Of a stretch of 34,781 nucleotides of DNA, positions 1-7,167 are shown one piece after another. Origin of the DNA: Methylomonas lenta (GTDB taxonomy: Bacteria > Pseudomonadota > Gammaproteobacteria > Methylococcales > Methylomonadaceae); assembly GCF_001644015.1 (NCBI RefSeq), contig NZ_LUUI01000086.1, positions 1 through 34,781 of the forward strand, read 5' to 3'. The notes beneath the pieces were generated by a model that did no database searches, was not told where the DNA came from, and saw only the letters and a program-made list of their open reading frames with translations. The first letter of the stretch is position 1. Every line of letters starts with the position of its first letter. Position numbers and translations under genes: made by a program.

Positions 1-19
1 ATTTTGGCGAAATCCTTAG

Positions 20-121
20 GCTACACAGCAAAACCGCATAGGTATAGAAGCGGCAAATACACTGCCAGAAGCGATTTACGATACTGGATTAGCACGTGTA
101 TTTTCCATGGAAGTAGTTTAG
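20..121 (+). pseudogene. possible C-terminal remnant of an unidentified protein
   Basis: This frame runs from just after a TAG at 17-19 to a TAG at 119-121. It reads like protein (for example LPEAIYDTGLARVF) more than the other two frames do, so it may be the tail of a gene cut by the window edge and broken by a frameshift or stop at 17-19. I do not recognise the family. It is too short to tell from chance, and the stop could be genuine. Confidence 0.2.
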
Positions 122-188
122 CTCGTCATGTTAAACCGTTGAGTGTGATAGATTTGCCAGCTTTTTGCCTTCAGGTAAGTTCTAAAAC

Positions 189-953
189 ATGCGCTATGCG
201 TTTATTAGCCTATTATTGCTCGTTCTGTCTTCATGCGCTCAACTCCAAGACATCCAGCAAGCAAACGATTTTTTACAACCGCAGACAGCATCGCATGGGA
301 TTCAATTAGACTATGAAGGCTTTACTCTTTGGTTAGATTGCGCACAGCATGGGGCGGTGAAATTCAGTTATATTGCCACGCACGATATAGGCCATTTGAA
401 GCGGATTAGTCGGTTTTTTCTTGACCCCAATGTACCCCTGGAATGCCAACAAACCAGTTATAAAGGATACGGACATGACTATGATCGTGGTCACCTGGTA
501 CCGGCAAATCATATGGATCATTCCAAAACCGCGATCAGGCAAAGCAACTTTATGACGAATATCCTGCCACAGGCCGCCGCTATGAACAGAGGCGCATGGC
601 TGCTGACAGAAGAAATCATCGAATGCTATCGCGACATCGACCAGTTGCGGGTGATTGGTGGTGTCATTTGGGGTCATAACTCAAATGATGATTATTTTGT
701 GGCATCACACGGTATCAAAACACCGGATGCGTTTTGGAAAGTCATCATTCGCGGCCAGGGCCAAAAGCAGACTGCCATTGCCTGGGTTGTACCCAATTCC
801 CAGCAGGCAACCAAGCAGAATCTGGATAGATACTTGGTAACGATAGCCGACTTGGAAAAAATGACGGGCGAAAAAATCCCGATTGCTGAGGAAGCCAAGC
901 ACGACAAACCTAAGCGTTCATGGGACATTCCCAGCGGATGCGATAAGGGATAA
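189..953 (+). CDS. DNA/RNA non-specific endonuclease (NUC1 family), predicted lipoprotein
   Basis: The 254-residue product belongs to the beta-beta-alpha metal nucleases related to Serratia nuclease, which cut DNA and RNA without sequence specificity. The signature DRGH is at residues 99-102 (catalytic His102), followed by ANH. The metal-ligand asparagine is probably Asn133 in MNRGAW. The N-terminus is a short hydrophobic signal peptide ending in a lipobox, LSSC (13-16), so the enzyme is probably exported and lipid-anchored at Cys16. An AGG lies about 9 bases before the ATG at 189. A longer overlapping frame (from base 4) lacks a protein-like sequence and was not used. The gene stands alone, with 241 bases before dctA. 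Roles in nucleic-acid scavenging or defence are inference. Confidence 0.88.
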   Translation: MRYAFISLLLLVLSSCAQLQDIQQANDFLQPQTASHGIQLDYEGFTLWLDCAQHGAVKFSYIATHDIGHLKRISRFFLDPNVPLECQQTSYKGYGHDYDRGHLVPANHMDHSKTAIRQSNFMTNILPQAAAMNRGAWLLTEEIIECYRDIDQLRVIGGVIWGHNSNDDYFVASHGIKTPDAFWKVIIRGQGQKQTAIAWVVPNSQQATKQNLDRYLVTIADLEKMTGEKIPIAEEAKHDKPKRSWDIPSGCDKG

Positions 954-1194
954 GGGATACAACTGAAATGCACGGGCTAATACATTGCCTGTCCGCTCCA
1001 GCGATTAGCCGGTAAGATGGCCGTTTTAATTTTAAGCCCCTATTCTGATGAACACCCCTTCCCTAGTATGGCGTGATGACACTTAGAATATCAGTCATTC
1101 TCGCTGTAAACAGCCTCCCATGGACTAACCATTCAAAACCCGCTGACTTACACGACTGCAACAGCAAAAATGCGTAGAAAAAATAAATATTCCC

Positions 1195-2475
1195 ATGCCT
1201 GAGCTATTTAAAGCCAACAGTTCAAAATCCCGACTTTATTTCTGGGTGATCATCGCCATTGTCTTCGGGGGTGTTTTTGGCACTCTCGACCCTGAGCATG
1301 CCGTTTTGATGAAGCCTTTGGGCGATGGTTTTATTAGTCTGATCAAAATGCTGATCGCGCCGGTGGTGTTTTGTACCATCGTGTTGGGTATTGCGGGTGC
1401 CGATGATATGAAAAAGGCTGGCCGGGTGGGTGTAAAGTCACTGTTGTATTTTGAAGTGGTTTCCACCTTTGCTCTTGCGATCGGTGTAGTGGTTGCCAAT
1501 GTGCTAAAACCTGGCTCTGGTTTTAATGTTGATCCCGCCACGCTGGACGCCCAGGCAGTCTCGGGTTATGTCAAACAGGCAAACCAGCAAAACCTGGCTG
1601 AGTTTTTACTTCACATTATTCCGAAAACCTTTACTGATGCTTTTACCGGTTCCGGCGATTTGCTGCAAGTATTGCTGGTGGCGGTCCTGTTTGGCTATGC
1701 TTTGCAGCAATTGGGGAGTCAGGGACGATCGGTTTACAAATTTATTGAAGAATGTTCGCATATCTTTTTTGCGATGATGAATGTCATCATGAAATTGGCA
1801 CCTTTGGGTGCCGGCACGGCCATGGCTTTTACCCTGGGTAAATATGGCGTTGAGGCGCTCAAGCCGCTAGCGGCATTAATGGGGAGTTTTTATCTGACCT
1901 GTGGCTTATTTGTCATCGGTATTCTTGGCAGCATAGGCGCCATGACCGGCTTTAATATTTTTAAGCTACTGCATTTTATTAAAGAGGAATTACTGCTGGT
2001 ACTGGGTACTTCATCCTCGGAATCGGCCTTGGTGCCGTTAATGAATAAACTGGAAAGCTTGGGTTGTTCACGCTCGGTAGTCGGGTTGGTGGTACCCTCA
2101 GGGTATTCGTTCAATCTGGATGGGACTAACATTTATCTAACCATGGCAGCGCTATTCGTTGCCCAGGCTTTGAATATCGATCTGACCTTGACACAGCAGT
2201 TAACGCTGCTTTTGGTAGCCATGTTAACCAGCAAAGGCGCTTCAGGGGTGACCGGCGCAGGATTTATAACACTGGCAGCGACACTAGCGGTGGTACCCAG
2301 TGTGCCGGTGGCTGCCTTATCGCTCATCCTTGGCATCGATAGATTTATGTCCGAGGCGCGGGCAATCACCAATATTATCGGTAACGCCGTAGCCACCATC
2401 GTGATATCGCACTCGGAGCAAGAATTGGATCGTACAAAACTACATGCCGCGTTAAATAACCGTTCAAACAACTGA
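1195..2475 (+). CDS. dctA: C4-dicarboxylate:cation symporter DctA (DAACS family)
   Basis: The 426-residue inner-membrane protein belongs to the dicarboxylate/amino acid:cation symporter family. It carries family landmarks: the N-terminal [19 protein letters not shown] helix, the serine-rich [13 protein letters not shown] re-entrant loop near residue 275, and [15 protein letters not shown] with the DGT substrate and ion site. The C-terminal half contains [20 protein letters not shown] and a [12 protein letters not shown] motif, both typical of DctA rather than glutamate carriers. Expected substrates are succinate, fumarate and malate. The ribosome site before the ATG is weak (A-rich). The 241-base upstream region shows no sigma-54 or other promoter I can defend. 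The length matches the family (about 430). Confidence 0.88.
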   Translation: MPELFKANSSKSRLYFWVIIAIVFGGVFGTLDPEHAVLMKPLGDGFISLIKMLIAPVVFCTIVLGIAGADDMKKAGRVGVKSLLYFEVVSTFALAIGVVVANVLKPGSGFNVDPATLDAQAVSGYVKQANQQNLAEFLLHIIPKTFTDAFTGSGDLLQVLLVAVLFGYALQQLGSQGRSVYKFIEECSHIFFAMMNVIMKLAPLGAGTAMAFTLGKYGVEALKPLAALMGSFYLTCGLFVIGILGSIGAMTGFNIFKLLHFIKEELLLVLGTSSSESALVPLMNKLESLGCSRSVVGLVVPSGYSFNLDGTNIYLTMAALFVAQALNIDLTLTQQLTLLLVAMLTSKGASGVTGAGFITLAATLAVVPSVPVAALSLILGIDRFMSEARAITNIIGNAVATIVISHSEQELDRTKLHAALNNRSNN

Positions 2476-2490
2476 CATCCAGATCAAGCC

Positions 2491-2670
2491 ATGAAAAAAA
2501 TCCTGCTATCGCTATTTGCCATTATCCTGGTTATCGAAGAATGGCTTTGGGATGCCTTATCGGCATTCGGTCATTTTTTGATTAGCCTGCTTCATCTGGA
2601 AAAATTTGAGCGTTGGTTGACACCCTACTTTCAATTTGTTGAATCACTGTCAAAAGTTCTTGAGCTGTAA
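2491..2670 (+). pseudogene. truncated small inner-membrane protein gene, 3' end lost at an integrase junction
   Basis: An ATG at 2491, 15 bases after dctA stops, opens a 59-codon frame. It starts with the hydrophobic segment MKKILLSLFAIILVIEEWLWD and continues through SAFGHFLISLLHLEKFERWL. The tract resembles the start of a conserved proteobacterial family of small multi-helix membrane proteins (LVIEEWLWD...FERWL), recalled from memory and unnamed. After FERWL (about base 2619) the frame runs into sequence that is the antisense of the integrase gene and stops at 2670. The gene therefore looks cut at about 2617-2624 by the deletion that also removed the integrase's 3' end. A 59-residue product could still be made, but probably without the family function. 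Confidence 0.6.
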
Positions 2671-3142
2671 TGTCTGATATTGGTTGATTACCTATATAAG
2701 GAAAAATATCGCGTTCTAGGCGACTATAGAGCCTACCCTTATATGAATCAGCCATTTGTTGCATCTTCTTGTTGTACCACTCTTCAGCAATGTATCTGAA
2801 AAAGTCTATAGGGGGTTGTCCATTTAGGATTCTTTCTTTCTCTTCCAATACCTTTGCATCTTGCTCCTCGGATGCTTTTCTATTAATTGATGGATCAACG
2901 CCTTCAGCAACTTGCTTTTTTAGTTCAAATGCTTTTTTTCTAGCATCAGGAAGGCTTGTTACTGGATAAGTGCCTAGTGATAAGGTTTTACGCTTACTGT
3001 TGATAGAGTAATCAACTCTCCACCATCTTGAATCATTAGGCTTAATCAATAGGTACAAGCCGTTACCATCAAAAAGACGTACATCTTTAGAAGCTGGCTT
3101 GGTAGTTCTGATAGTTACATCTGATAGAAGTTCTTTAGCCAT
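2582..3142 (-). pseudogene. P4-type tyrosine integrase, N-terminal fragment
   Basis: The 186-residue frame holds only the first part of an integrase that is normally near 400 residues. Residues 1-90 form the arm-binding domain (DUF4102 type: LSDVTIRTTKP, DGNGLYLLIKP, WWRVDYSI, LSLGTYP, DARKKAFELKKQVAEGVDP). Residues 105-173 resemble the core-binding domain (YIAEEWYNKKM, YKGRLYSRLERDIFPYIGN, ISDITAQELLTVIQQIESR). After IESR, the last 13 residues are read from the antisense of the neighbouring membrane-protein gene. The catalytic domain with its Arg-His-Arg-Tyr residues is absent, so recombination activity is lost. The start has a GGAG site 10 bases upstream. The gene points away from the tRNA-Met 3' end, the usual layout for tRNA-integrating elements. 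It is more AT-rich than its neighbours, which fits transfer. Confidence 0.85.
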
Positions 3143-3144
3143 TT

Positions 3145-3218
3145 GCAGTAACTCCTGATGCAGTTACTGCATAAAATGTTGTTACTGTAGAAGTTACTGC
3201 AACAACCCGCAGTAACTT
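3145..3218. repeat. cluster of five GTTACTGC-type repeats upstream of the integrase
   Basis: Copies of GTTACTGC or its complement GCAGTAAC lie at 3145-3152 (complement), 3163-3170, 3181-3188 (ending GT instead of GC), 3193-3200 and 3209-3216 (complement). A further TACTGCA sits at 3295-3301, close to the tRNA end. Spacing is irregular, 8 to 12 bases between copies, and orientations are mixed. The first copy overlaps the integrase ribosome-binding site. They are most likely arm-type binding sites of the integrase or an autoregulatory operator; this is inference from position and repetition. Confidence 0.7.
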
Positions 3219-3244
3219 AGCTAATCTGACTGAAGGTTTCACCC

Positions 3245-3285
3245 ATAAAAAACCCCAAGTGCCTGTTATTAAAGTACTTAGGGTT
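3245..3285 (-). terminator. rho-independent terminator after tRNA-Met
   Basis: On the minus strand, arms at 3285-3274 and 3262-3251 pair (AACCC and AAGT blocks with two mismatches) around an 11-base loop. The stem is followed by six T residues (the A run at 3247-3252). It lies 27 bases beyond the tRNA CCA end and would end the ychF/tRNA-Met transcript. Confidence 0.6.
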
Positions 3286-3311
3286 GATTTGGGTACTGCA
3301 AAATATACTAA

Positions 3312-3389
3312 TGGTGGCGATACCGGGAATCGAACCTGGAACCTCGGGGTTATGAATCCCGCGCTCTAACCGGATTGAGCTATATCGCC
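3312..3389 (-). tRNA. tRNA-Met (CAT anticodon, elongator-like)
   Basis: The minus strand folds into a 78-base tRNA with encoded CCA (3314-3312). The acceptor stem GGCGATA/TATCGCC pairs fully, the D stem is GCTC/GAGC, the anticodon loop is TTCATAA (anticodon CAT), and the T loop is TTCGATT. The first pair, G1-C72, excludes an initiator tRNA. A CAT anticodon could also belong to lysidine-modified tRNA-Ile2, but the body and the position 46 bases after ychF favour Met. Two stems carry A-C mismatches: the last pair of the anticodon stem (A31-C39) and the middle of the T stem (A51-C63). These may be tolerated or may mark early decay. The 3' end faces the integrase fragment and is the probable attachment site. 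Confidence 0.85.
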
Positions 3390-3435
3390 TTGAAGCTGTA
3401 AAAGAGCGCTATTATAAAAAGCCAATTTTAGATTG

Positions 3436-4527
3436 TCAAACATTAAACCTAAAATGCATGACATCTCCATCCTGCACTTTGTAATCTTTACCTTCTAACC
3501 GCCATTTACCGGCATCTTTTGCCCCTTGTTCCCCTTTGTAATTTACAAAGTCTTCATAGGATATAACTTCGGCACGAATAAAGCCTTTTTCAAAGTCAGT
3601 ATGAATAACGGCAGCCGCCTTTGGCGCTGAAGCGTTAACGGGAATGGTCCAAGCTCTGACTTCTTTTACACCGGCTGTAAAATAGGTCGATAGATTTAAT
3701 AGGGCATAGCCTGCTCGTACAACTCGATTAAGGCCAGGCTCTTCCAAACCTAAATCATTCAGAAATTCCTGCTTCTCAGCATCGTCAAGCTGCACAATCT
3801 CCGCTTCAATAGCCGCGCAAACAGGTACTACTTTTGAACCTTCTTTTTCTGCAAAGGCGATAACTTTATCCAACATAGGATTATTGTCGAACCCATCATC
3901 CTGTACATTGGCAACATATAATGTTGGCTTAAGTGTAATCAGACAAAGCTCTTTGATGAGCATAACCTCATCTTCCGATAATCCTAGGGTTCTAACAGGA
4001 TCACCAGCATTCAGCTGCTCCAATACGCGCTCCAGCACTTGTTTTCTGGCCAGTTCATCTTTATTGCCTGATTTGGATGCTTTGAGCGTTTTTTGCAGAG
4101 CTTTTTCAACTGAGGCCATGTCAGCCAGGGCTAATTCAGTATTAATAACTTCAATGTCGCTAACCGGATCGACTTTGCCGGCTACATGCACCACATTGTC
4201 ATCTTCAAAACAGCGCACTACATGCACGATAGCATCTGTTTCGCGGATATTTCCCAGAAACTGATTTCCCAAGCCTTCGCCTTTAGAGGCACCGGCCACC
4301 AAACCAGCGATATCGACAAACTCAATGGTAGTCGGCAACGTGCGTTGTGGCTTTACGATTTCGGCAAGTTTGTCCATTCTAGGATCGGGTACCGGCACCA
4401 CGCCTATATTCGGATCTATGGTACAGAAGGGATAATTTTCAGCCGCAATGGTGGCTTTAGTTAAAGCGTTGAACAAAGTGGATTTGCCGACGTTGGGTAA
4501 ACCAACAATACCGCAATATAGTGCCAT
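3436..4527 (-). CDS. ychF: redox-regulated ATPase YchF (Obg-like, TGS domain)
   Basis: The 363-residue protein matches the length and order of YchF/OLA1, a P-loop NTPase that prefers ATP and associates with ribosomes. The P-loop GLPNVGKS is at residues 9-16, switch [18 protein letters not shown] at 72-87, and the family's nucleotide-base motif region at 207-210, here NVQD where NVNE is common. The C-terminal TGS domain starts near residue 280 ([14 protein letters not shown]) and ends in [18 protein letters not shown] strong sigma-70 promoter lies about 60 bases upstream (separate entry), so the gene appears to be transcribed on its own or with the following tRNA-Met. No pth gene is adjacent, unlike in many gammaproteobacteria. 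Confidence 0.96.
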   Translation of the reverse strand: MALYCGIVGLPNVGKSTLFNALTKATIAAENYPFCTIDPNIGVVPVPDPRMDKLAEIVKPQRTLPTTIEFVDIAGLVAGASKGEGLGNQFLGNIRETDAIVHVVRCFEDDNVVHVAGKVDPVSDIEVINTELALADMASVEKALQKTLKASKSGNKDELARKQVLERVLEQLNAGDPVRTLGLSEDEVMLIKELCLITLKPTLYVANVQDDGFDNNPMLDKVIAFAEKEGSKVVPVCAAIEAEIVQLDDAEKQEFLNDLGLEEPGLNRVVRAGYALLNLSTYFTAGVKEVRAWTIPVNASAPKAAAVIHTDFEKGFIRAEVISYEDFVNYKGEQGAKDAGKWRLEGKDYKVQDGDVMHFRFNV

Positions 4528-4587
4528 GGTAGTTTTCTTAAAGTGATAAGGTTAGGCCCGAACTAAATCGGACTCAAATGGGGTGGG

Positions 4588-4616
4588 ATTATACAAGCGC
4601 AGGATAAAATGTCCAA
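4588..4616 (-). promoter_or_regulatory. sigma-70 promoter of ychF
   Basis: Read on the minus strand, a -35 box TTGGAC (4616-4611) is separated by exactly 17 bases from a -10 box TATAAT (4593-4588). The boxes match consensus at 4 of 6 and 6 of 6. Transcription would start near 4581, giving a leader of about 55 bases before the ychF ATG. Confidence 0.75.
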
Positions 4617-4620
4617 CTGC

Positions 4621-4661
4621 TGAAAATAGCCCTGACGCACTCTTTCTTAAAAAGCATCAGG
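4621..4661 (-). terminator. weak terminator downstream of the TraT-like gene
   Basis: On the minus strand, CCTGATGC (4661-4654) pairs with GCGTCAGG (4638-4631), with one mismatch and a 15-base loop. It is followed by GCTATTTTCA, a short interrupted T run. The site lies between the stop at 4748 and the ychF promoter and would insulate the two units. Confidence 0.4.
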
Positions 4662-4747
4662 ACGACTTCGCCAGAAAAAACATTTCACCACTGGGTTCAA
4701 GAAAAAAGGCAAATCGATTGAGATTCTTTGTGGATTAACTGCCAAAA

Positions 4748-5509
4748 TCAGAATAAACCGGCAATAGAGCGCACTAAACCAGCTGTTAGACTGGGAGCCG
4801 CCTCTTCATACTCCAGATTGGCCTGATTGGCTGTACTGACAATACGTGTACGATATTTTTTTCTATCACTCACTTCGGAAGAAGTTTGACGTCTCGAGCC
4901 GCCGATACCCTGCTTTGCGTCCTGAAGACTGTCCTGCCGAACAATGACACCCTCTTTAGTTTTCTCGGCAATTTCAATGTCCGTAACTACCATATAAGTT
5001 ACGTCTTTAACAGCAGCATCTGCAATCAGTTCCGCGCCACCACCGACTACGGCGCCCGCTAAACCACCGATACCGGCACCAGACCAACCTCCAACACCAC
5101 CGCCAATTGCTGCACCGGCGGCAGCGCCGGCCAATGGGCCTCCATAACCGGAATATAATGAGCTTTCTGCAGCCGTTGGACTGGTTTTACCCACACTTAA
5201 TATATTGGCGCGCAACCAAAAATAAGATGCATCAGGGTCATTCGAGACTATGTACCCTTTAGCTTGTAGCGCTTGTTTGACTGGCATCAGAATGTCGAAA
5301 TTCGACTTATCTGAAGTGTTACGAATATCCAGAAAAATTTGACGTTTATCCAGACCGACGGGATCCAGAAAGATGCTATCGCTCATTTTGGTCTGAACAT
5401 CTAAATCTTTTTTAGCAATAGACGTGTGAACAGCTGCGCACCCAGCCAGCAAGGAAGCGAGTACTACGCCACTTAAAACGTTTACCCATTTTGCCTGAAA
5501 AAAAGCCAT
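4748..5509 (-). CDS. TraT-like complement-resistance/surface-exclusion lipoprotein
   Basis: The 253-residue product is close to plasmid TraT in length (about 244) and layout. A signal peptide ends in the lipobox LAGC (21-24), so the mature protein would be an outer-membrane lipoprotein anchored at Cys24. The family-like start HTSIAKKDLDVQTKMSDSIF follows. Then come a conserved middle (ILMPVKQALQAKGY) and a glycine/alanine-rich double hydrophobic stretch at about 125-170 (GYGGPLAGAAAG, GGLAGAVVGGGAELIADA). The C-terminal part is charged and ends in GLVRSIAGLF. GGAG precedes the start. On plasmids TraT blocks redundant conjugation; for chromosomal homologues the role is not settled. It follows a small secreted protein by 44 bases and may share its transcript. 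No other tra gene is present. Confidence 0.85.
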   Translation of the reverse strand: MAFFQAKWVNVLSGVVLASLLAGCAAVHTSIAKKDLDVQTKMSDSIFLDPVGLDKRQIFLDIRNTSDKSNFDILMPVKQALQAKGYIVSNDPDASYFWLRANILSVGKTSPTAAESSLYSGYGGPLAGAAAGAAIGGGVGGWSGAGIGGLAGAVVGGGAELIADAAVKDVTYMVVTDIEIAEKTKEGVIVRQDSLQDAKQGIGGSRRQTSSEVSDRKKYRTRIVSTANQANLEYEEAAPSLTAGLVRSIAGLF

Positions 5510-5553
5510 CTATATCTCCAATAAAGTTTTAAATAAATAGTTGCCCTTCTTAC

Positions 5554-5883
5554 TCAATAAGGCCAATAGCGGCCATAATATCGGTGATAATAACTGCAAT
5601 CACGGTAATCATTCCAAGAATAACGCCTTAAATCACCGCAGGTATAACCTTTGCGCCAATACTGGCTAGGTTGCGCATTAGGAGGAGTGCCTTTCTTGGT
5701 AGCCTCTTCGATATAGGCATTCAAAGCGGCTTCACTTTCAACGCTAAACGGCTTTTCAAAAACCTGTTCATTTAATCGTTTTTGCATTTCGTCACGCTCA
5801 TCGGCTATCGCAGTAGCCCCATGAAAAACAATAAACAACAGTATTAATTTGTTCAATAAACGGAAAGATAAATATAATTTCAT
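5554..5883 (-). CDS. small exported aromatic-rich protein, family not recognised
   Basis: I place the start at 5883, 25 codons inside the longest frame, because GAGG lies 9 bases upstream of that ATG and the sequence from there is a good signal peptide (charged MKLYLSFRLLNK, hydrophobic LILLFIVFHGATAIA, cleavage near ADE). The mature protein of about 82 residues has a charged helical part (DEMQKRLNEQVF, SEAALNAYIEEATKKG). Its C-terminus is rich in Tyr, Arg and Trp (WRKGYTCGDL, then many Tyr residues to the end) and carries two cysteines that could form a disulfide in the periplasm. It sits upstream of the TraT-like gene on the same strand. Function unknown. Confidence 0.7.
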   Translation of the reverse strand: MKLYLSFRLLNKLILLFIVFHGATAIADERDEMQKRLNEQVFEKPFSVESEAALNAYIEEATKKGTPPNAQPSQYWRKGYTCGDLRRYSWNDYRDCSYYHRYYGRYWPY

Positions 5884-5944
5884 ATTAGTACCTCGCTTTA
5901 TTAAGCCAAATAATTGTTTGCTAGAACAGCGTCTTTTGTAGTTC

Positions 5945-5978
5945 AAGGCAGAAACCAACTTAGGTGATTTCTAGCCTT
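5945..5978 (-). terminator. hairpin just after the diguanylate cyclase gene
   Basis: AAGGCAGAAA (5945-5954) pairs with TTTCTAGCCTT (5968-5978) with one bulged base. The stem starts 5 bases after the GGDEF gene stops on the minus strand. No T run follows, so it is either a rho-type end or an mRNA-stabilising hairpin. Confidence 0.35.
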
Positions 5979-5982
5979 AACC

Positions 5983-7167
5983 TTAAGATACAAAAATTTC
6001 CACCCTATCGCGTCCGTTGTCTTTTGCTGCATATAACGCGGCATCTGCACAGCTAATAATTTGATCTATATCCAGTTGTGGCTCTACCTCAGAATACGTA
6101 GGATTCAAACAATGCAAGCCTATACTGATGGTAATGCTAACTTTTTCTTCACCATTGCTCCAGCTTAAAGCTTTGATTTGCTCCCGGATTCGTTCAGAAA
6201 ATTGTTTGCCACTATCGCAACCAATGTTGGTAAAAATAATAACAAACTCTTCCCCACCAAAACGTACCAAAATATCGGTATTCCGCACTTCTTTTTTCAG
6301 TGCTTCTGACACGCTAATCAATACTTCATCACCAAATTGATGACCGTATTTATCGTTAATAGCTTTAAAGTAATCGATATCCATCACTAACAAACAAAAC
6401 GGATAGGCGTAGCGCTTATGGTGCGCCAGCGCCAACCCAACCTGTTCATAAAAATAACGCCTGTTATGCAAACCAGTCAGTTGATCATGCATAGACATAC
6501 TGGCGTAATAATCTTTAAGTTGACTGGTTTCTTGCACCAACCGTTCTAATTCAGCTGTTCTGAGGGAAATCTGCGATTCCATCTGCTGGAACAAGCGCCT
6601 ATTGGTGATCAATTGACCAAGAATATTGGCATAAACTTCTAGCAACTTTAGATGCCAATTACTAAAGAAACCTGGTTGGGGGTGGGATACATTCAACACC
6701 CCAATCAATACCTTGCGCAGTGTATAAACCGGAACACAAATAATGCACCCCGGCACAGAAGCAGGATTACCAATATTTGCAAATCGAGGATCTTCTTGGC
6801 AATTATGGCATTGCTGTACTTTTCCAGAGGCTGCTGCCGCACCAATAATGCCCTCGCCTAGCTGAAAACTCATAGATTTTTCAGGCAACCACATATTATC
6901 TTCGGGCGAATCGACCGTACTCAATCCGGTGACATTCGATAAAATACCTTCGTTGTCGATAACAAAAAAAGAACATCTTTCCATGTCCTGATTTTGGAGT
7001 AATCCTGCTAATGCATAGCGTATGACAGTTTTTTCATCTGCCATTTCGCAACTTACTTCAGATAACGATTTAACAGCAGATAATGCATTAACAAGATCAA
7101 CGATCAAATCCTGCACTCCAGTGCCGGTCCATTCTTTTCCAATGTCAAATTTCATTTGCTGGTTCAT
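5983..7167 (-). CDS. GAF-GGDEF diguanylate cyclase
   Basis: The 394-residue soluble protein has a GAF sensor domain (about 35-190), a linking coiled coil (190-222) and a GGDEF domain (226-394). The cyclase looks active. HDQLTGLHNRRYF starts the domain, MDIDYFKAINDKYGHQFGD holds the metal aspartate, and the active loop is GGEEF (304-308). The product-inhibition site RxxD is present as RNTD (295-298), five residues before the loop. It should make cyclic di-GMP from two GTP under control of the GAF ligand. The GAF domain has two CxxC pairs, CHNC (120-123) and CIIC (141-144), unusual and possibly a metal or redox site. Its ATG overlaps the stop of the HDOD gene (TGATG), indicating translational coupling. 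Confidence 0.93.
   Translation of the reverse strand: MNQQMKFDIGKEWTGTGVQDLIVDLVNALSAVKSLSEVSCEMADEKTVIRYALAGLLQNQDMERCSFFVIDNEGILSNVTGLSTVDSPEDNMWLPEKSMSFQLGEGIIGAAAASGKVQQCHNCQEDPRFANIGNPASVPGCIICVPVYTLRKVLIGVLNVSHPQPGFFSNWHLKLLEVYANILGQLITNRRLFQQMESQISLRTAELERLVQETSQLKDYYASMSMHDQLTGLHNRRYFYEQVGLALAHHKRYAYPFCLLVMDIDYFKAINDKYGHQFGDEVLISVSEALKKEVRNTDILVRFGGEEFVIIFTNIGCDSGKQFSERIREQIKALSWSNGEEKVSITISIGLHCLNPTYSEVEPQLDIDQIISCADAALYAAKDNGRDRVEIFVS

Noticed and set aside
12-21. CTTAGGC heptamer resembling the yeast Ty1 frameshift site
   Set aside because: A +1 shift there leads into the frame that does not look like protein, and the signal is not known to act in bacteria.
4-309. 101-codon plus-strand frame overlapping the nuclease start
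   Set aside because: It starts at TTG, runs through the nuclease signal peptide in another frame and shows no protein-like composition or ribosome site.
943-958. Tandem ATAAGGG copies around the nuclease stop codon
   Set aside because: There are only two copies, so slippage or chance explains them.
3145-3218. Short repeats considered as a CRISPR array or plasmid origin iterons
   Set aside because: Units are only 8 bases, in mixed orientation, with no spacers of even length and no rep or cas gene.
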